A stretch of DNA of 64,000 nucleotides from UBA1366 sp047602575. Its GTDB lineage: Bacteria; Bacillota; Clostridia; Oscillospirales; Ruminococcaceae. Both the position numbers and the translations under genes were made by a program. Shown in pieces: positions 1 through 8,319 of this stretch; position 1 is the stretch's first letter; the number at the start of each line of letters is the position of its first letter. A model generated the notes under the pieces. It saw only the letters and a list, made by a program, of their open reading frames with translations, was not told the origin of the DNA and made no database searches. The stretch is from positions 1,116,001 to 1,180,000 of the forward strand of contig JASGGY010000003.1 in NCBI GenBank assembly GCA_047602575.1, given 5' to 3'.

Positions 1-238
1 GGGTGACGGCGATGTGGTCGGCGGTTTTTTCTCCGTCAAACACAATGGTATCGGTGTAACTTTCATCACCCGCGACGCTGTCCGTCTGCGACGATGTCAG
101 CGAATCCGTTGCGCCGGTAGATGTTGTTGTGCCGGCTGGTTTTCCCGACGCGGACGAATCCGTTTTCAACCCGCAGGAAGCCAGCAGTGCGCCGCAAAGC
201 AGAACGGCAAACAGCCGCTTAATACAATGCTGTTTCAT
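1..238 (-). CDS. Lipoprotein, 3' part outside window
   Basis: The reading frame opens at an ATG preceded by a good GGAGG ribosome site and runs off the left edge of the window. The first 22 residues form a lipoprotein signal: basic start (MKQHCIKR), hydrophobic core and a lipobox ending LLASC, so the mature protein should be lipid-anchored on the outer face of the membrane. After the Cys comes a Ser/Thr/Gly/Asp-rich linker, then the start of what may be a folded domain (TIVFDGEKTADHIAV). The gene begins 15 bases after the ABC permease stop and may share its transcript. No family can be assigned from about 79 residues. Confidence 0.8.
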   Translation of the reverse strand, partial: MKQHCIKRLFAVLLCGALLASCGLKTDSSASGKPAGTTTSTGATDSLTSSQTDSVAGDESYTDTIVFDGEKTADHIAVT

Positions 239-252
239 GTTGTTCCTCCGAT

Positions 253-1596
253 CTATTTTTTGAACATACCGAGCAAGGATTTCTTCTGCTGCGCGCCGCG
301 CTTTTTTCCGAACTCGATGGTCATGGTGAAAATCTTATCCGTCATAAACACCCGCACCGCCAGCGTCATGCACACCGCCAGCAGCACAACCTGATAAACC
401 AGACCGCCCCAGTAGAGCGTCATATGCCCGAACATGATGTTCTCGCCCGCCATAAAGGTATGCGTGAACGGGATCGCATAAATCAGCGTGCGCAGCAGCG
501 GCGAAAGGGTTTTAATGTCTACCATCATGCTGAGGAGATATGGGATCATTGCCAGAATCATGATCGGCATAATCAGCGCCTGTGCGGATTTCACGTCCTT
601 TGCCAGCGCGCCCAGCACGAGCGAAACCGACAGCGCGATGAGAATCGTTAAAAACATCTGCATCCCCAGTAGCACATAGTCACTGCCGGACAGCTGCATC
701 CCGAGCTGCTTGATCACGTCACGGGTGTTCTCATCCTCAAGCGCACCGCCGGTCATGCTGTCCATCATCTTGCTTAAGCCCACCATGTACACCGCCGCGT
801 TCAAGCCGGAAATAATCGCCGCGGCAAGCATTTTCGCACTTAACACCGACAGCCGCGAAACCGGCGCGGAAAGCAGCGTTTCGAGCGTTTTATCAATCTT
901 TTCGTTGGAAATCGCCGCAATGATCATCTGCGCCGCGAAAAGCACGAGAATATACACCACAATCGGCACGAACATTCCCTGCGCCTTGCTGATGGAAAGC
1001 AGTATGTTTGCGGAAATCGCCGCGGATTTATCCCCCACAATCGTGGTTTCCACCGTCGTCACGGGATCTTCGAGCAGGTTGACATCCGCCTGTGTGAGCT
1101 TGTTCTCCGCAATCTTGTCGTCATAAAGCTGTGCCTTGACATAATAACTCAGCGTCTGCAGCGCCGCGGACGAGCCGGCGGACGAGCCGGAAATTGCCGA
1201 CAGGCTTGTCATTACCGAAACGTAATTGACCTGTGCCTGCTTGCCCGCATCGATTGTCGCCGTAAAGCCCTTGGGGATGATCACAAGGTCAGTCAGCTCA
1301 AGTCGATTCATTTCCGCGACATAATCGTCGGATTGCAGATCCACCACCCGCACGGAGATTTCTGCGTCCGTTTCGTCCGCGGCGGCTTTGAGCAGGTCAA
1401 CAACGTCTTTTGTGAACGCCGTGTTATCCTGGTCGCAGAGAGTGATTTCGCCCGCCTTGGCTTCCGCGTCGTCCACCGCGTCGCCGGTCAGGTTCCCGAT
1501 GAAAAGAAACAGCCCCACGGTCAGCACCAGCGTCACGAGCATCTGTTTGGTCAAAAGCTCGCGCAGCTCTTTTTGCAGCAGCTTAATAAACTTCAT
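253..1596 (-). CDS. ABC-2 type export permease (NatB-like)
   Basis: Protein of 447 residues with the layout of the NatB/ABC-2 family: one N-terminal membrane helix (about residues 20-40), a large extracytoplasmic domain (about 40-200), then five or six helices in the C-terminal half, including the stretch EKIDKTLETLLSAPVSR that is typical of NatB-like permeases. It should form the membrane channel of an exporter of unknown substrate (Na+, peptide or drug). The chosen ATG overlaps the upstream ATPase gene by 14 bases, showing translational coupling; an in-frame ATG 45 bases upstream lies deeper inside the ATPase gene and is less likely. The C-terminus is basic (KKRGAQQKKSLLGMFKK). Confidence 0.88.
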   Translation of the reverse strand: MKFIKLLQKELRELLTKQMLVTLVLTVGLFLFIGNLTGDAVDDAEAKAGEITLCDQDNTAFTKDVVDLLKAAADETDAEISVRVVDLQSDDYVAEMNRLELTDLVIIPKGFTATIDAGKQAQVNYVSVMTSLSAISGSSAGSSAALQTLSYYVKAQLYDDKIAENKLTQADVNLLEDPVTTVETTIVGDKSAAISANILLSISKAQGMFVPIVVYILVLFAAQMIIAAISNEKIDKTLETLLSAPVSRLSVLSAKMLAAAIISGLNAAVYMVGLSKMMDSMTGGALEDENTRDVIKQLGMQLSGSDYVLLGMQMFLTILIALSVSLVLGALAKDVKSAQALIMPIMILAMIPYLLSMMVDIKTLSPLLRTLIYAIPFTHTFMAGENIMFGHMTLYWGGLVYQVVLLAVCMTLAVRVFMTDKIFTMTIEFGKKRGAQQKKSLLGMFKK

Positions 1597-2323
1597 GATC
1601 ACCCACCACCTTTTCAAAAACTTCCTCCAGATTGGCGGCATGGTATTTTTCTTTCAGCGCCGCCGTGCTGCCGATTTCAAGCAGCTTGCCCTGCGCGATG
1701 ATGCCCACGCGGTCGGAGATATACTCGATTTCCAGCATATTGTGGGAGCTTAACAGAAAGCTCATGCCCTCGCCGGCAAGTCCCTTGATCATGCGGCGGA
1801 TTTCCAGCGCGTTGATGATGTCCAATCCGCTGGTCGGCTCGTCCAGAATCGCAAGCTTCGGATGGGGCATGACAGCGCGCGATAAGAGCAGCTTGCGCGT
1901 CATTCCGCGGGAATAGCCCGCAATTTTTTCATTCAGCCGCGTGCCGAGTCCGCAGACTTCCTCCGCGCGGCGCACCATCTCCTGCGCCTGCACAGGGGTG
2001 TCGGCATACATCGCAGCCATGAATTCCAGATAATTGCGCCCGGTCATCGCCTTGTATGCCCCCGCCTCGTCGGGCAGGTAGGTGATGTTTTTCCGCACGC
2101 CGGCAGCGTCCTTCCGAATGCTGTGTCCGGCGACCAGCGCGTCGCCCTCGGTGGGTGTGAGCAGCGTGGAAATCATCCGGATGGTGGTGGTTTTCCCCGC
2201 GCCGTTGGGACCGATGAGGGCGAAAATCTCCCCCGCTTCCACGGAAAACGTCACGCCGTTTGCGGCATAGACGCCTTTTTTGTATTGCTTTGACAATCCG
2301 TCAACCTTCAAAACTTCCTCCAT
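1583..2323 (-). CDS. ABC transporter ATP-binding protein (NatA/CcmA family)
   Basis: Complete ABC ATPase of 246 residues: Walker A GPNGAGKTT, Q-loop region, signature YSRGM (the variant usual in NatA-type exporters), Walker B LAILDEPTSGLD and switch histidine in LLSSHNMLE. It supplies ATP hydrolysis to the permease encoded next. The ATG used here has GGAGG seven bases upstream; a TTG two codons earlier is possible but lacks good spacing. The substrate cannot be read from sequence. Its position behind an XRE regulator and a small membrane protein resembles clostridial antimicrobial-stress ABC cassettes. Confidence 0.93.
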   Translation of the reverse strand: MEEVLKVDGLSKQYKKGVYAANGVTFSVEAGEIFALIGPNGAGKTTTIRMISTLLTPTEGDALVAGHSIRKDAAGVRKNITYLPDEAGAYKAMTGRNYLEFMAAMYADTPVQAQEMVRRAEEVCGLGTRLNEKIAGYSRGMTRKLLLSRAVMPHPKLAILDEPTSGLDIINALEIRRMIKGLAGEGMSFLLSSHNMLEIEYISDRVGIIAQGKLLEIGSTAALKEKYHAANLEEVFEKVVGDHEVY

Positions 2324-2360
2324 TAACAAGCCTCCGTTATCATAATTTTAGCAGTCTGCC

Positions 2361-2804
2361 TTACATTGTCTTTTCATAATAAGTCCGCAGCGCGATCAGC
2401 GCACTGATCTGCACCACAGCGGCAATCAGCAGCGTGAAGAACACCGTGGCGTTGAAATATCCTCCCACCACCGCCGCCGTCAGAAGCCCCAGCGAACAGC
2501 CGTAAAGCACGATCCCGCCGGATTTTTCGCTGATGCGCAGCGTGCGCTCATCGTTTGCGCGGATGCGGTAGGCCGCAAGGCGCTCGTCGTTTTTGGCAGT
2601 GCGTAGCAGCCGCACCGTCATGACAAGGAACACCACAATCAGCGTCCCCAGCATCCCGACGTGAAAGCCCTTGAAGAAATCCGAAAACTCGTCGCCGCGC
2701 CGATCCAGCACCCGTACCGCCAACGCCAGAAAGCACGCCAGCGCGGCACTTGCCGCCGCCAGAAGTCCCGCGAACACCCGCAGTTGCCGCCTTGTTTTTT
2801 CCAT
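2361..2804 (-). CDS. Small integral membrane protein of an XRE/ABC cassette
   Basis: A 147-residue protein with four predicted membrane helices in two pairs (about residues 8-30, 46-66, 98-118, 120-140) and a basic cytoplasmic loop between them (RTAKNDERLAAYRIRANDERT). This architecture, encoded directly after a short XRE regulator, is common in Firmicutes, where the membrane protein is of unknown function. The start lies 14 bases after the regulator stop with GGAG upstream (GGAGAGAGGATACAT). I do not recognise a named family with certainty. A sensor or immunity role is only a guess from context. Confidence 0.8.
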   Translation of the reverse strand: MEKTRRQLRVFAGLLAAASAALACFLALAVRVLDRRGDEFSDFFKGFHVGMLGTLIVVFLVMTVRLLRTAKNDERLAAYRIRANDERTLRISEKSGGIVLYGCSLGLLTAAVVGGYFNATVFFTLLIAAVVQISALIALRTYYEKTM

Positions 2805-2818
2805 ATGTATCCTCTCTC

Positions 2819-3031
2819 CTAGTTCTGTTCTGTGTCCGCATCGCTGAAGTCGAAAACCTCCTCGATGGTCAGCCCGAAGAAGCGCGCGATTTTGTAAGCC
2901 AGCACGAGCGACGCGGTGTATTTGCCCACCTCGATGGAGGTGATGGTCTGCCGTGTTGTGCCCACCGCCGTACCAAGCTCCTCCTGCGAAAGCCCGAATT
3001 GTTTGCGCAGTTCCTTTATTTTTGTGTTCAT
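2819..3031 (-). CDS. XRE-family helix-turn-helix regulator
   Basis: A 70-residue single-domain Cro/CI-type DNA-binding protein: helix-turn-helix LSQEELGTAVGTTRQTI followed by SIEVGKYTASLVLAYKIARFFGLTIEEVF, the standard form of the short XRE group. The ATG is preceded by GAGGGG. It is the first gene of a minus-strand cassette that continues into the membrane protein and the ABC exporter. The strong promoter directly upstream carries a 16-base palindrome at the probable transcription start, which makes negative autoregulation likely. Confidence 0.93.
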   Translation of the reverse strand: MNTKIKELRKQFGLSQEELGTAVGTTRQTITSIEVGKYTASLVLAYKIARFFGLTIEEVFDFSDADTEQN

Positions 3032-3054
3032 CGGTCTGTCCCCTCGCGCAAAAT

Positions 3055-3070
3055 GCAAAGTCTACTTTGC
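3055..3070. promoter_or_regulatory. Palindromic operator of the XRE gene
   Basis: Perfect inverted repeat GCAAAGT-2-ACTTTGC located just downstream of the -10 box, over the expected start of transcription and 24 bases before the regulator start codon. Position and symmetry fit an autoregulatory XRE operator; binding is inferred. Confidence 0.6.
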
Positions 3071-3074
3071 AATC

Positions 3075-3103
3075 AGTATAGCACGCTTTCCGCTTTCTGT
3101 CAA
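3075..3103 (-). promoter_or_regulatory. Sigma-A promoter of the XRE/ABC cassette
   Basis: On the minus strand TTGACA (3098-3103), a 17-base spacer and TATACT (3075-3080): five or six of six matches in each box. It reads into the XRE gene. Confidence 0.85.
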
Positions 3104-3646
3104 GAATTTTTTCTGCAAAACTTCTGTAAATTTATGAAACTGATTCTCCCGCTCTTTTCCTGCAGGCATTCCCTTGCGCGCTGCGCTTTGGGGTGAAAGA
3201 TTGTACCGTTGTTGAAAACTTGAAAGTGTTTGTTCAAATGCCCCCGTAAAATCGCGGGTTTTGAACAGTTCCAACAGAGTTTTCAACACATTTCTGAATG
3301 ACGGAAATTTATCGCGTCTTGCGCAATGATTTGTATTATTATTGTTTTTATTATTTTCATATTATTTCGTTTGAATTCCCATTCTATGCGCGCAAACTTT
3401 GTCTGAACTCACAATTGACAAGGTGTTTCTTTGGGAATTCCGATGGTGTAAAGGTGCTTTCAAACGGGCTTCCCCCTGTGCTTCTCCTGAAAATAATATG
3501 AATATATTCGCATTTTACGAAAAAGCGCCCACCAAAATTTCCGCGAAATCGGAAAAACCCTTGACAGCGCGGCTTTTTTCTTATAAAATCAACTTGCAGG
3601 GCGATGTGCGCTTTGCGAAAATGGATGCTACCATGGGGGATTTTTT
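3104..3646. other. Intergenic region, divergent promoters only
   Basis: The stretch between the divergent XRE and GH5 genes becomes AT-rich between about 3290 and 3560. Apart from the two promoters listed separately I see no conserved gene, RNA or repeat. A 75-codon frame on the minus strand (3062-3289) overlaps the XRE promoter and has no recognisable domain, so it was not called. Confidence 0.6.
3561..3589 (+). promoter_or_regulatory. Probable promoter of the GH5 gene
   Basis: TTGACA at 3561-3566 and TATAAA at 3582-3587, spacer 15 (16 if ATAAAA is used). The -35 is perfect but the spacing is short. Transcription would start about 50 bases before the GH5 start codon. Confidence 0.55.
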
Positions 3647-4858
3647 ATGAAAAACCGCATTACCGCCGTTGCGCTGATGGCGCTTTGCGTGCTTGTCATG
3701 CTGATTGTTCCGGCAAAGCTTGCCAACGACTCGGACGGCACGTCCAGCGAGTCCACCGCCACCGTCACCACCGCCGATTCTGCCGCGCAAAACGGCGCGA
3801 CGACCACCCCTGCTGCAAACACACCGACGACCGCTCCGCCCGCGGATGCGGATTCCGATGCGCCCGCCGCGACCACCACGCCCGCTGGTGTGACCGACCC
3901 GCAAAGCCCTCCAGCGCCCGCAAAAACACCTGTGGCTGCGCACGGACAGCTTTCGATCAGCGGCGCGAATGTCGTAGACGTTAACGGCGACAAATTCCAG
4001 CTTGCGGGGATGTCCACCCATGGCATCGGCTGGTTCCCCGACGCGGTGTCGGAGGATTCGTTCAAGGTTCTGCGCGACGACTGGGGCTGCAATGTCATCC
4101 GCCTTGCGATGTACATTGAGGAGAGCTGGGGCGGCAGCGAGTCGTGCTACTTACAGGACAAGGACCGCAATTACGCGCTTGTCACCGAGGGCATTGACGC
4201 CTGCATCGATTTAGGGATGTATGTTGTCGTTGACTGGCACGTGTTAAACCCCGGCGATCCCTCCACGCACACCGCCGACGCGCAGGCGTTTTTTGAGAAA
4301 CTTGCAAAAAAATACGGCGACTGCCCGAACATTATTTATGAAATCTGCAACGAGCCAAATGGCAATGCTTCCTGGGAGGGCAGCATCAAGCCCTATGCGG
4401 AAAGCGTGACGAAATCAATCCGCAACTACGACGACGATGCAATCATCGTCTGCGGCACGCCCACCTGGAGCCAGGAAATCGACAAAGCCGCCGCAAGCCC
4501 GCTTCCCGACAAAAACACCGTTTATGCCCTGCATTTTTACGCCAACACCCACACCGACTGGCTGCGCGCGCGGCTGACGACCTGCTACAACTCCGGTCTG
4601 CCCGTTCTGGTGACGGAATTCGGCACCTGTGACGCGTCGGGAAACAGCGGCTTTAACGCGGATCAGACGCACAAATGGATTGATCTGCTCAACGATTACA
4701 GCATCGGCTATATGAACTGGAGCTTCTGCAACAAGCCGGAAACCGCTTCCGCGTTCGTGGACGGCACAAATCTTGCCGCCATCAAAGCCGGCACAAGCCA
4801 GCTGACCGAAAGCGGAACGCTCATCCGCGAGATTCTGCGGGAAGAAGCAGGACTATAA
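3647..4858 (+). CDS. Secreted glycoside hydrolase family 5 (endoglucanase-like)
   Basis: Protein of 403 residues: N-terminal membrane segment (about 5-24) serving as signal or anchor, a Thr/Ala/Pro/Asp-rich linker (about 27-98), then a GH5 TIM barrel (about 101-395). The two catalytic glutamates are visible: acid/base Glu236 in IYEICNEPNG and nucleophile Glu324 in LVTEFG. Other conserved marks are RLAMYIEE, the histidine in VVVDWHVL, and HFYANTH. The family hydrolyses beta-1,4-glucans or mannans; the subfamily looks like GH5_2, so endo-beta-1,4-glucanase is the best guess. There is no lipobox and no dockerin or CBM. GGGGG lies about seven bases before the ATG. It stands alone, with its own promoter. 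Confidence 0.9.
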   Translation: MKNRITAVALMALCVLVMLIVPAKLANDSDGTSSESTATVTTADSAAQNGATTTPAANTPTTAPPADADSDAPAATTTPAGVTDPQSPPAPAKTPVAAHGQLSISGANVVDVNGDKFQLAGMSTHGIGWFPDAVSEDSFKVLRDDWGCNVIRLAMYIEESWGGSESCYLQDKDRNYALVTEGIDACIDLGMYVVVDWHVLNPGDPSTHTADAQAFFEKLAKKYGDCPNIIYEICNEPNGNASWEGSIKPYAESVTKSIRNYDDDAIIVCGTPTWSQEIDKAAASPLPDKNTVYALHFYANTHTDWLRARLTTCYNSGLPVLVTEFGTCDASGNSGFNADQTHKWIDLLNDYSIGYMNWSFCNKPETASAFVDGTNLAAIKAGTSQLTESGTLIREILREEAGL

Positions 4859-4950
4859 AGGAATTTGTCGGTTTTTCTGAAAAAAGACTGGAAATTTACG
4901 CTGAAATGATGTATGATAGAAAGAGAAATTAACGGAAGGATGGTCGCGGC

Positions 4951-5343
4951 ATGGTCGGTCAGGTAAAGGTAACGATTTTCGGCAAGTCCTACACCCTCAA
5001 AACAGAGGAGAGCGAGGTTTATACCCACAGGCTCGCGGAGGTGCTCAACAAAAAGCTGGAAGCGGTGGCGATGAGCGCCGTGACGCTAACAAAGCTTGAC
5101 GCGGCGGTGCTGGTGGCGCTTGACTGCGTGGACGAAACGGTCAAGAGCAAATCAAACCTTGACAATATCCGCACACAGATCAAAGAATATGTGGACGACG
5201 CGGGCGAGGCGCGGCTCAAATGTGACGAGCTGCAAAAGGAAATCCGGGCGCTGAAAGAGCAGATCAAACAGCTCGAGCGCGAACTGGAAATCGCAAACGC
5301 CGTCGCAAGCGCACCGAAGGGGCTTTTCAATGGCGCAAAATAA
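4951..5343 (+). CDS. zapA: Cell division protein ZapA
   Basis: A 130-residue ZapA homologue: N-terminal globular domain starting VKVTIFGKSYTLKTEE, central LDAAVLVALDCVDE helix, and a long C-terminal coiled coil (about residues 65-118) rich in Glu/Lys/Leu. ZapA binds and bundles FtsZ at the division site. GGAAGG lies 11 bases before the ATG. Its 3' end overlaps the U32 peptidase gene by 14 bases. This zapA-U32 order is common in Clostridia and supports both calls. Confidence 0.92.
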   Translation: MVGQVKVTIFGKSYTLKTEESEVYTHRLAEVLNKKLEAVAMSAVTLTKLDAAVLVALDCVDETVKSKSNLDNIRTQIKEYVDDAGEARLKCDELQKEIRALKEQIKQLERELEIANAVASAPKGLFNGAK

Positions 5344-7444
5344 CGAACGACTTCTTTCCGCCGTGCAGGAGCAATCCGGCAGGGCGGAACTGCTTTCCCC
5401 CGCCGGAAGCGCAGAGGCACTGATGGCTGCGCTGCGGTGCGGGTGCGACGCGGTTTATCTGGGGACAAAGCGCTTTTCCGCGCGCGGCAGGGCGGCGAAT
5501 TTCACGCGGGAGGAGCTTTCCGACGCGGTCAGCGCCGCGCACAAACGCGGGGTGAAGGTCTATCAGGCAATCAACACGCTGGTGTTTGACGAGGAGCTGG
5601 ACGCACTGGCGGAGGAGCTTTCCTTTGCCTGTGCCGCCGGCATCGACGGGGTGATTGTGCAGGATCTCGCGGCGGCGGCGCTGGTGAAAGCCTGCTGTCC
5701 GACGATGCCCCTCCATGCCTCAACGCAGATGACCATTTTCAGCGAACACGGGATTCGTGCGGCGCGGGAACTGGGCTTTTCGCGGTGCGTGCTGGCGCGG
5801 GAGCTTTCCGGCGGCGAAATCCGGGCACTGACAAGGCTTGGCGTTGAAACCGAGGTATTCGTTCACGGGGCGCTTTGCATGTGCGTTTCGGGGCAGTGCT
5901 ATCTGTCGGCGATGATCGGCTCGCGCAGCGCAAACCGCGGCGACTGCGCGCAGGCGTGCCGCTTGCCCTTTGCGGCGGGAACGGATTTACCGGACGGTGC
6001 CTGCGCTTTGTCGCTGAAGGATTTGTCCGTCATTTCCCGCGCGGGGGAATTGTCGGAAATGGGCGTTTCGGCGCTGAAAATCGAGGGCAGAATGAAGCGC
6101 CCGGAATACTGTGCCGCCGCCGTCGCCGCCCTGCGCGAATGCCTTGACGGGGGAAATCCCGATCTCTCCGCGCTCAGAGCGGTGTTCTCCCGCAGCGGCT
6201 TCACGGACGGCTATTACACCGGTGCGCTGGGCGCGGATATGTTCGGCATCCGCCGCAGGGAAGATGTTGTTTCCGCGGAAGGCGTTCTCGGCACGCTGCG
6301 CGACTTATACCGGCACGAGGAAAAGCGCGCGGACATTTCGTTTTCGGCAACGCTCACCGCCGACGCGCGGATTCTTTGCACCGCGACCGACGGTGTCTGT
6401 ATGGTTACTGCGGAGGGCGCGGCGCAGGAAGCACGCAGTCGTCCGGCTGATGCCGATTATGTGCGGAAAAACTTTGAGAAGCTTGGCGATACGATTTACC
6501 GCGCGGGGGAATTTTTCTTTGAAAACGCGGGGATGCTCACCGCGCCCGCGGCGGAATTCAACGCCCTGCGTAGGACGCTCTGCGACGCGCTTGACCTTGC
6601 GCGGACGGCGCGTTTTACGCCCACGCATCACTTTGACGAAGCCGCCGTGCCGCGCAGCTTTTACCAAAACGGTTTGCGCCGCGCCGGAAAAGCCGGACTG
6701 CGGCTGGTTGTGCGCGATCCGGCGCTTCTGCGCGGCATTGCGCTTGGTGAGCGGGATACCGTCGCCATCCCGCTCGGAACAGAGGATCGCGCGGATTTTC
6801 TTGCGCCGGAACAGCTTCTGCTCACGCTGCCGCGCTTTACGCGGGATGAAAAAGCGATGGTGCGAGCGCTCAAACGCGCGACGGACCGCGGCTTTTCGCG
6901 CGTGCTTTGCACCAATCTGGCACACTTTTCCGTCGCGCGCGCGCTCGGGCTGGAGGCGCACGGGGATTTTGGGCTGAACATCACCAATTCGCTTGCTGTG
7001 CGCACGCTTGAGGCGCTTGGTCTGCGCAGCTTCACCGCTTCGCCGGAGTTGAAAGCCGCGCAGTTTAACCGCTTGGGCGGAACACTGGCGCGCGGAATCG
7101 CGGCATACGGGCGGCTGCCCCTGATGCTGACGGCGAACTGTCCGATTAAAAGCGCGCGGGGGGATTCCTGCGCGGGATGTCCGGGTGTAATGACCGACCG
7201 AACGGGGCGGGTGTTCCCGGTGGTCTGCGATCAGAAAAATGGTTATGCTGAGCTGCTCAACGCCGACCCGATTGTGCTTTCCGACAAGCTGGCGGAATTC
7301 CCCGCAGCGGATTTCTTTACGCTGCTTTTCACCGACGAAACACCCACGCAAATTGAAGCGATTATCACCGCTTACCGCAATGGTACTCCGCTCAATCTTC
7401 CGGCGGGAAGCTTTACGCGTGGGTTGTATTTCCGCGGCGTGTAA
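5330..7444 (+). CDS. Peptidase U32 family protein, long form
   Basis: A 704-residue U32 protein. The N-terminal half carries the family opening ELLSPAGSAEALMAALRCGCDAVYLG and the U32 signature EVFVHGALCMCVSGQCYLS with its conserved cysteines, followed by the DCAQACR segment. The C-terminal half is the extra domain of the long YdcP/RlhA-like branch, with a further Cys cluster (SCAGCPGVM). Members act as collagenase-like proteases or, in the RlhA branch, in hydroxylation of 23S rRNA; which applies here cannot be told from sequence. Translation is coupled to zapA by a 14-base overlap. Confidence 0.9.
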   Translation: MAQNNERLLSAVQEQSGRAELLSPAGSAEALMAALRCGCDAVYLGTKRFSARGRAANFTREELSDAVSAAHKRGVKVYQAINTLVFDEELDALAEELSFACAAGIDGVIVQDLAAAALVKACCPTMPLHASTQMTIFSEHGIRAARELGFSRCVLARELSGGEIRALTRLGVETEVFVHGALCMCVSGQCYLSAMIGSRSANRGDCAQACRLPFAAGTDLPDGACALSLKDLSVISRAGELSEMGVSALKIEGRMKRPEYCAAAVAALRECLDGGNPDLSALRAVFSRSGFTDGYYTGALGADMFGIRRREDVVSAEGVLGTLRDLYRHEEKRADISFSATLTADARILCTATDGVCMVTAEGAAQEARSRPADADYVRKNFEKLGDTIYRAGEFFFENAGMLTAPAAEFNALRRTLCDALDLARTARFTPTHHFDEAAVPRSFYQNGLRRAGKAGLRLVVRDPALLRGIALGERDTVAIPLGTEDRADFLAPEQLLLTLPRFTRDEKAMVRALKRATDRGFSRVLCTNLAHFSVARALGLEAHGDFGLNITNSLAVRTLEALGLRSFTASPELKAAQFNRLGGTLARGIAAYGRLPLMLTANCPIKSARGDSCAGCPGVMTDRTGRVFPVVCDQKNGYAELLNADPIVLSDKLAEFPAADFFTLLFTDETPTQIEAIITAYRNGTPLNLPAGSFTRGLYFRGV

Positions 7445-7462
7445 AAATTTTTTCAAAACCGC

Positions 7463-7493
7463 TTGACTCTTACGCTGCGTCAGGGTGTATAAT
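7463..7493 (+). promoter_or_regulatory. MerR-type promoter with 19-bp spacer and operator dyad
   Basis: TTGACT (7463-7468) and TATAAT (7488-7493) are separated by 19 bases, the overlong spacing typical of MerR-activated promoters. The spacer holds an imperfect dyad, ACTCTTACGC-T-GCGTCAGGGT, with 8 of 10 paired positions matching, as expected for a MerR-dimer site. It drives the regulator gene directly downstream with a very short leader. Confidence 0.85.
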
Positions 7494-7511
7494 CAGAATC
7501 GGGGTGAGGAA

Positions 7512-8270
7512 ATGAAGCTGTCGATCGGCGAAACCGCAAGGCTCACGGGTGTCAGCGTCCGGACGCTGCATTATTATGATGAAATCGGCTTGCTCAAGCC
7601 CGTCTGTGTTGACGGACGCAGCGGTTACCGGTTCTATGACGAATGTTCGCTGGAGCGGCTGCAGACGATTTTATTTTTCCGCGAGCTGGATTTTTCGCTC
7701 AAGGAGATCGGCGGGATTCTCTCCGACCCCAAGTTTCAAAAGCAGGAAGCACTGTCAAAGCAGAAAGAACTGCTCAGGCTGAAAAAAGAGCGGCTTGAGC
7801 GGTTGATGGATGCGATTGACGCAACCCTGAGAGGAGAGATTGTTATGAGTTTCAGCGCCTTTGACAACCGCACATACGAAGCGCAGCGCGCGCAATACGC
7901 CGCAGAAGCGAAAGAGAAATGGGGCGAAACCGACGCTTACCGCGAAAGCGCCGAGAAAACCGCCGGCTATCCCGACACGAAATGGGCGCAGATCAACGCC
8001 GGCATGGACGCGCTCATCCATGCGTTTGCCGACTGTATGCGCGCCGAAAACGCCCCGGCGAGCGCACCCGCGCAGGCACTTGTCCGCAGGTGGCAGGATT
8101 TTATTACCGCAAATCACTACACCTGCACAGACACGCTGCTCGCCGGGCTGGGCGCGATGTACACCGGCGACGAGCGCTTCCGGGAAAACCTCGACAAACA
8201 CGGTGCGGGAACGGCACAATTTATGAGCGATGCGATTGCACACTTCTGCGCGGCAGCCCCGAACCCGTAG
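7512..8270 (+). CDS. MerR-family regulator with TipAS ligand domain
   Basis: A 252-residue two-domain regulator. Residues 1-70 are a MerR winged helix (IGETARLTGVSVRTLHYYDEIGLLKP), residues about 75-110 a coiled-coil dimerisation helix, and residues about 115-250 a TipAS antibiotic-recognition domain (YEAQRAQYAAEAKEKWG, WQDFITANHYTCT, YTGDERFRENLDK). TipA-type regulators respond to thiopeptides or other large hydrophobic drugs. The ATG follows GGGGTGAGG. The gene is autoregulated by inference from its 19-bp-spacer promoter. No efflux gene follows on the same strand: a strong terminator comes directly after. Confidence 0.93.
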   Translation: MKLSIGETARLTGVSVRTLHYYDEIGLLKPVCVDGRSGYRFYDECSLERLQTILFFRELDFSLKEIGGILSDPKFQKQEALSKQKELLRLKKERLERLMDAIDATLRGEIVMSFSAFDNRTYEAQRAQYAAEAKEKWGETDAYRESAEKTAGYPDTKWAQINAGMDALIHAFADCMRAENAPASAPAQALVRRWQDFITANHYTCTDTLLAGLGAMYTGDERFRENLDKHGAGTAQFMSDAIAHFCAAAPNP

Positions 8271-8275
8271 AACGC

Positions 8276-8319
8276 AAAAATCCCTGCCGTTTTATAAAAA
8301 ACGGCAGGGATTTTTTTTT
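8276..8319. terminator. Bidirectional terminator between MerR and DUF5610 genes
   Basis: Stem AATCCCTGCCGTTTT (8279-8293) pairs with AAAACGGCAGGGATT (8298-8312), flanked by an A-run on the left and nine T on the right, so it can end transcription from both converging genes. The stop codon of the minus-strand gene lies in the T-run. Confidence 0.92.

Noticed and set aside
3062..3289. 75-codon minus-strand reading frame upstream of the XRE gene
   Set aside because: It overlaps the XRE promoter and operator, has no recognisable domain and no good ribosome site.
6305..7456. Long minus-strand frame (383 codons) inside the U32 peptidase gene
   Set aside because: Antisense shadow of a conserved gene; Arg-rich translation without motifs.
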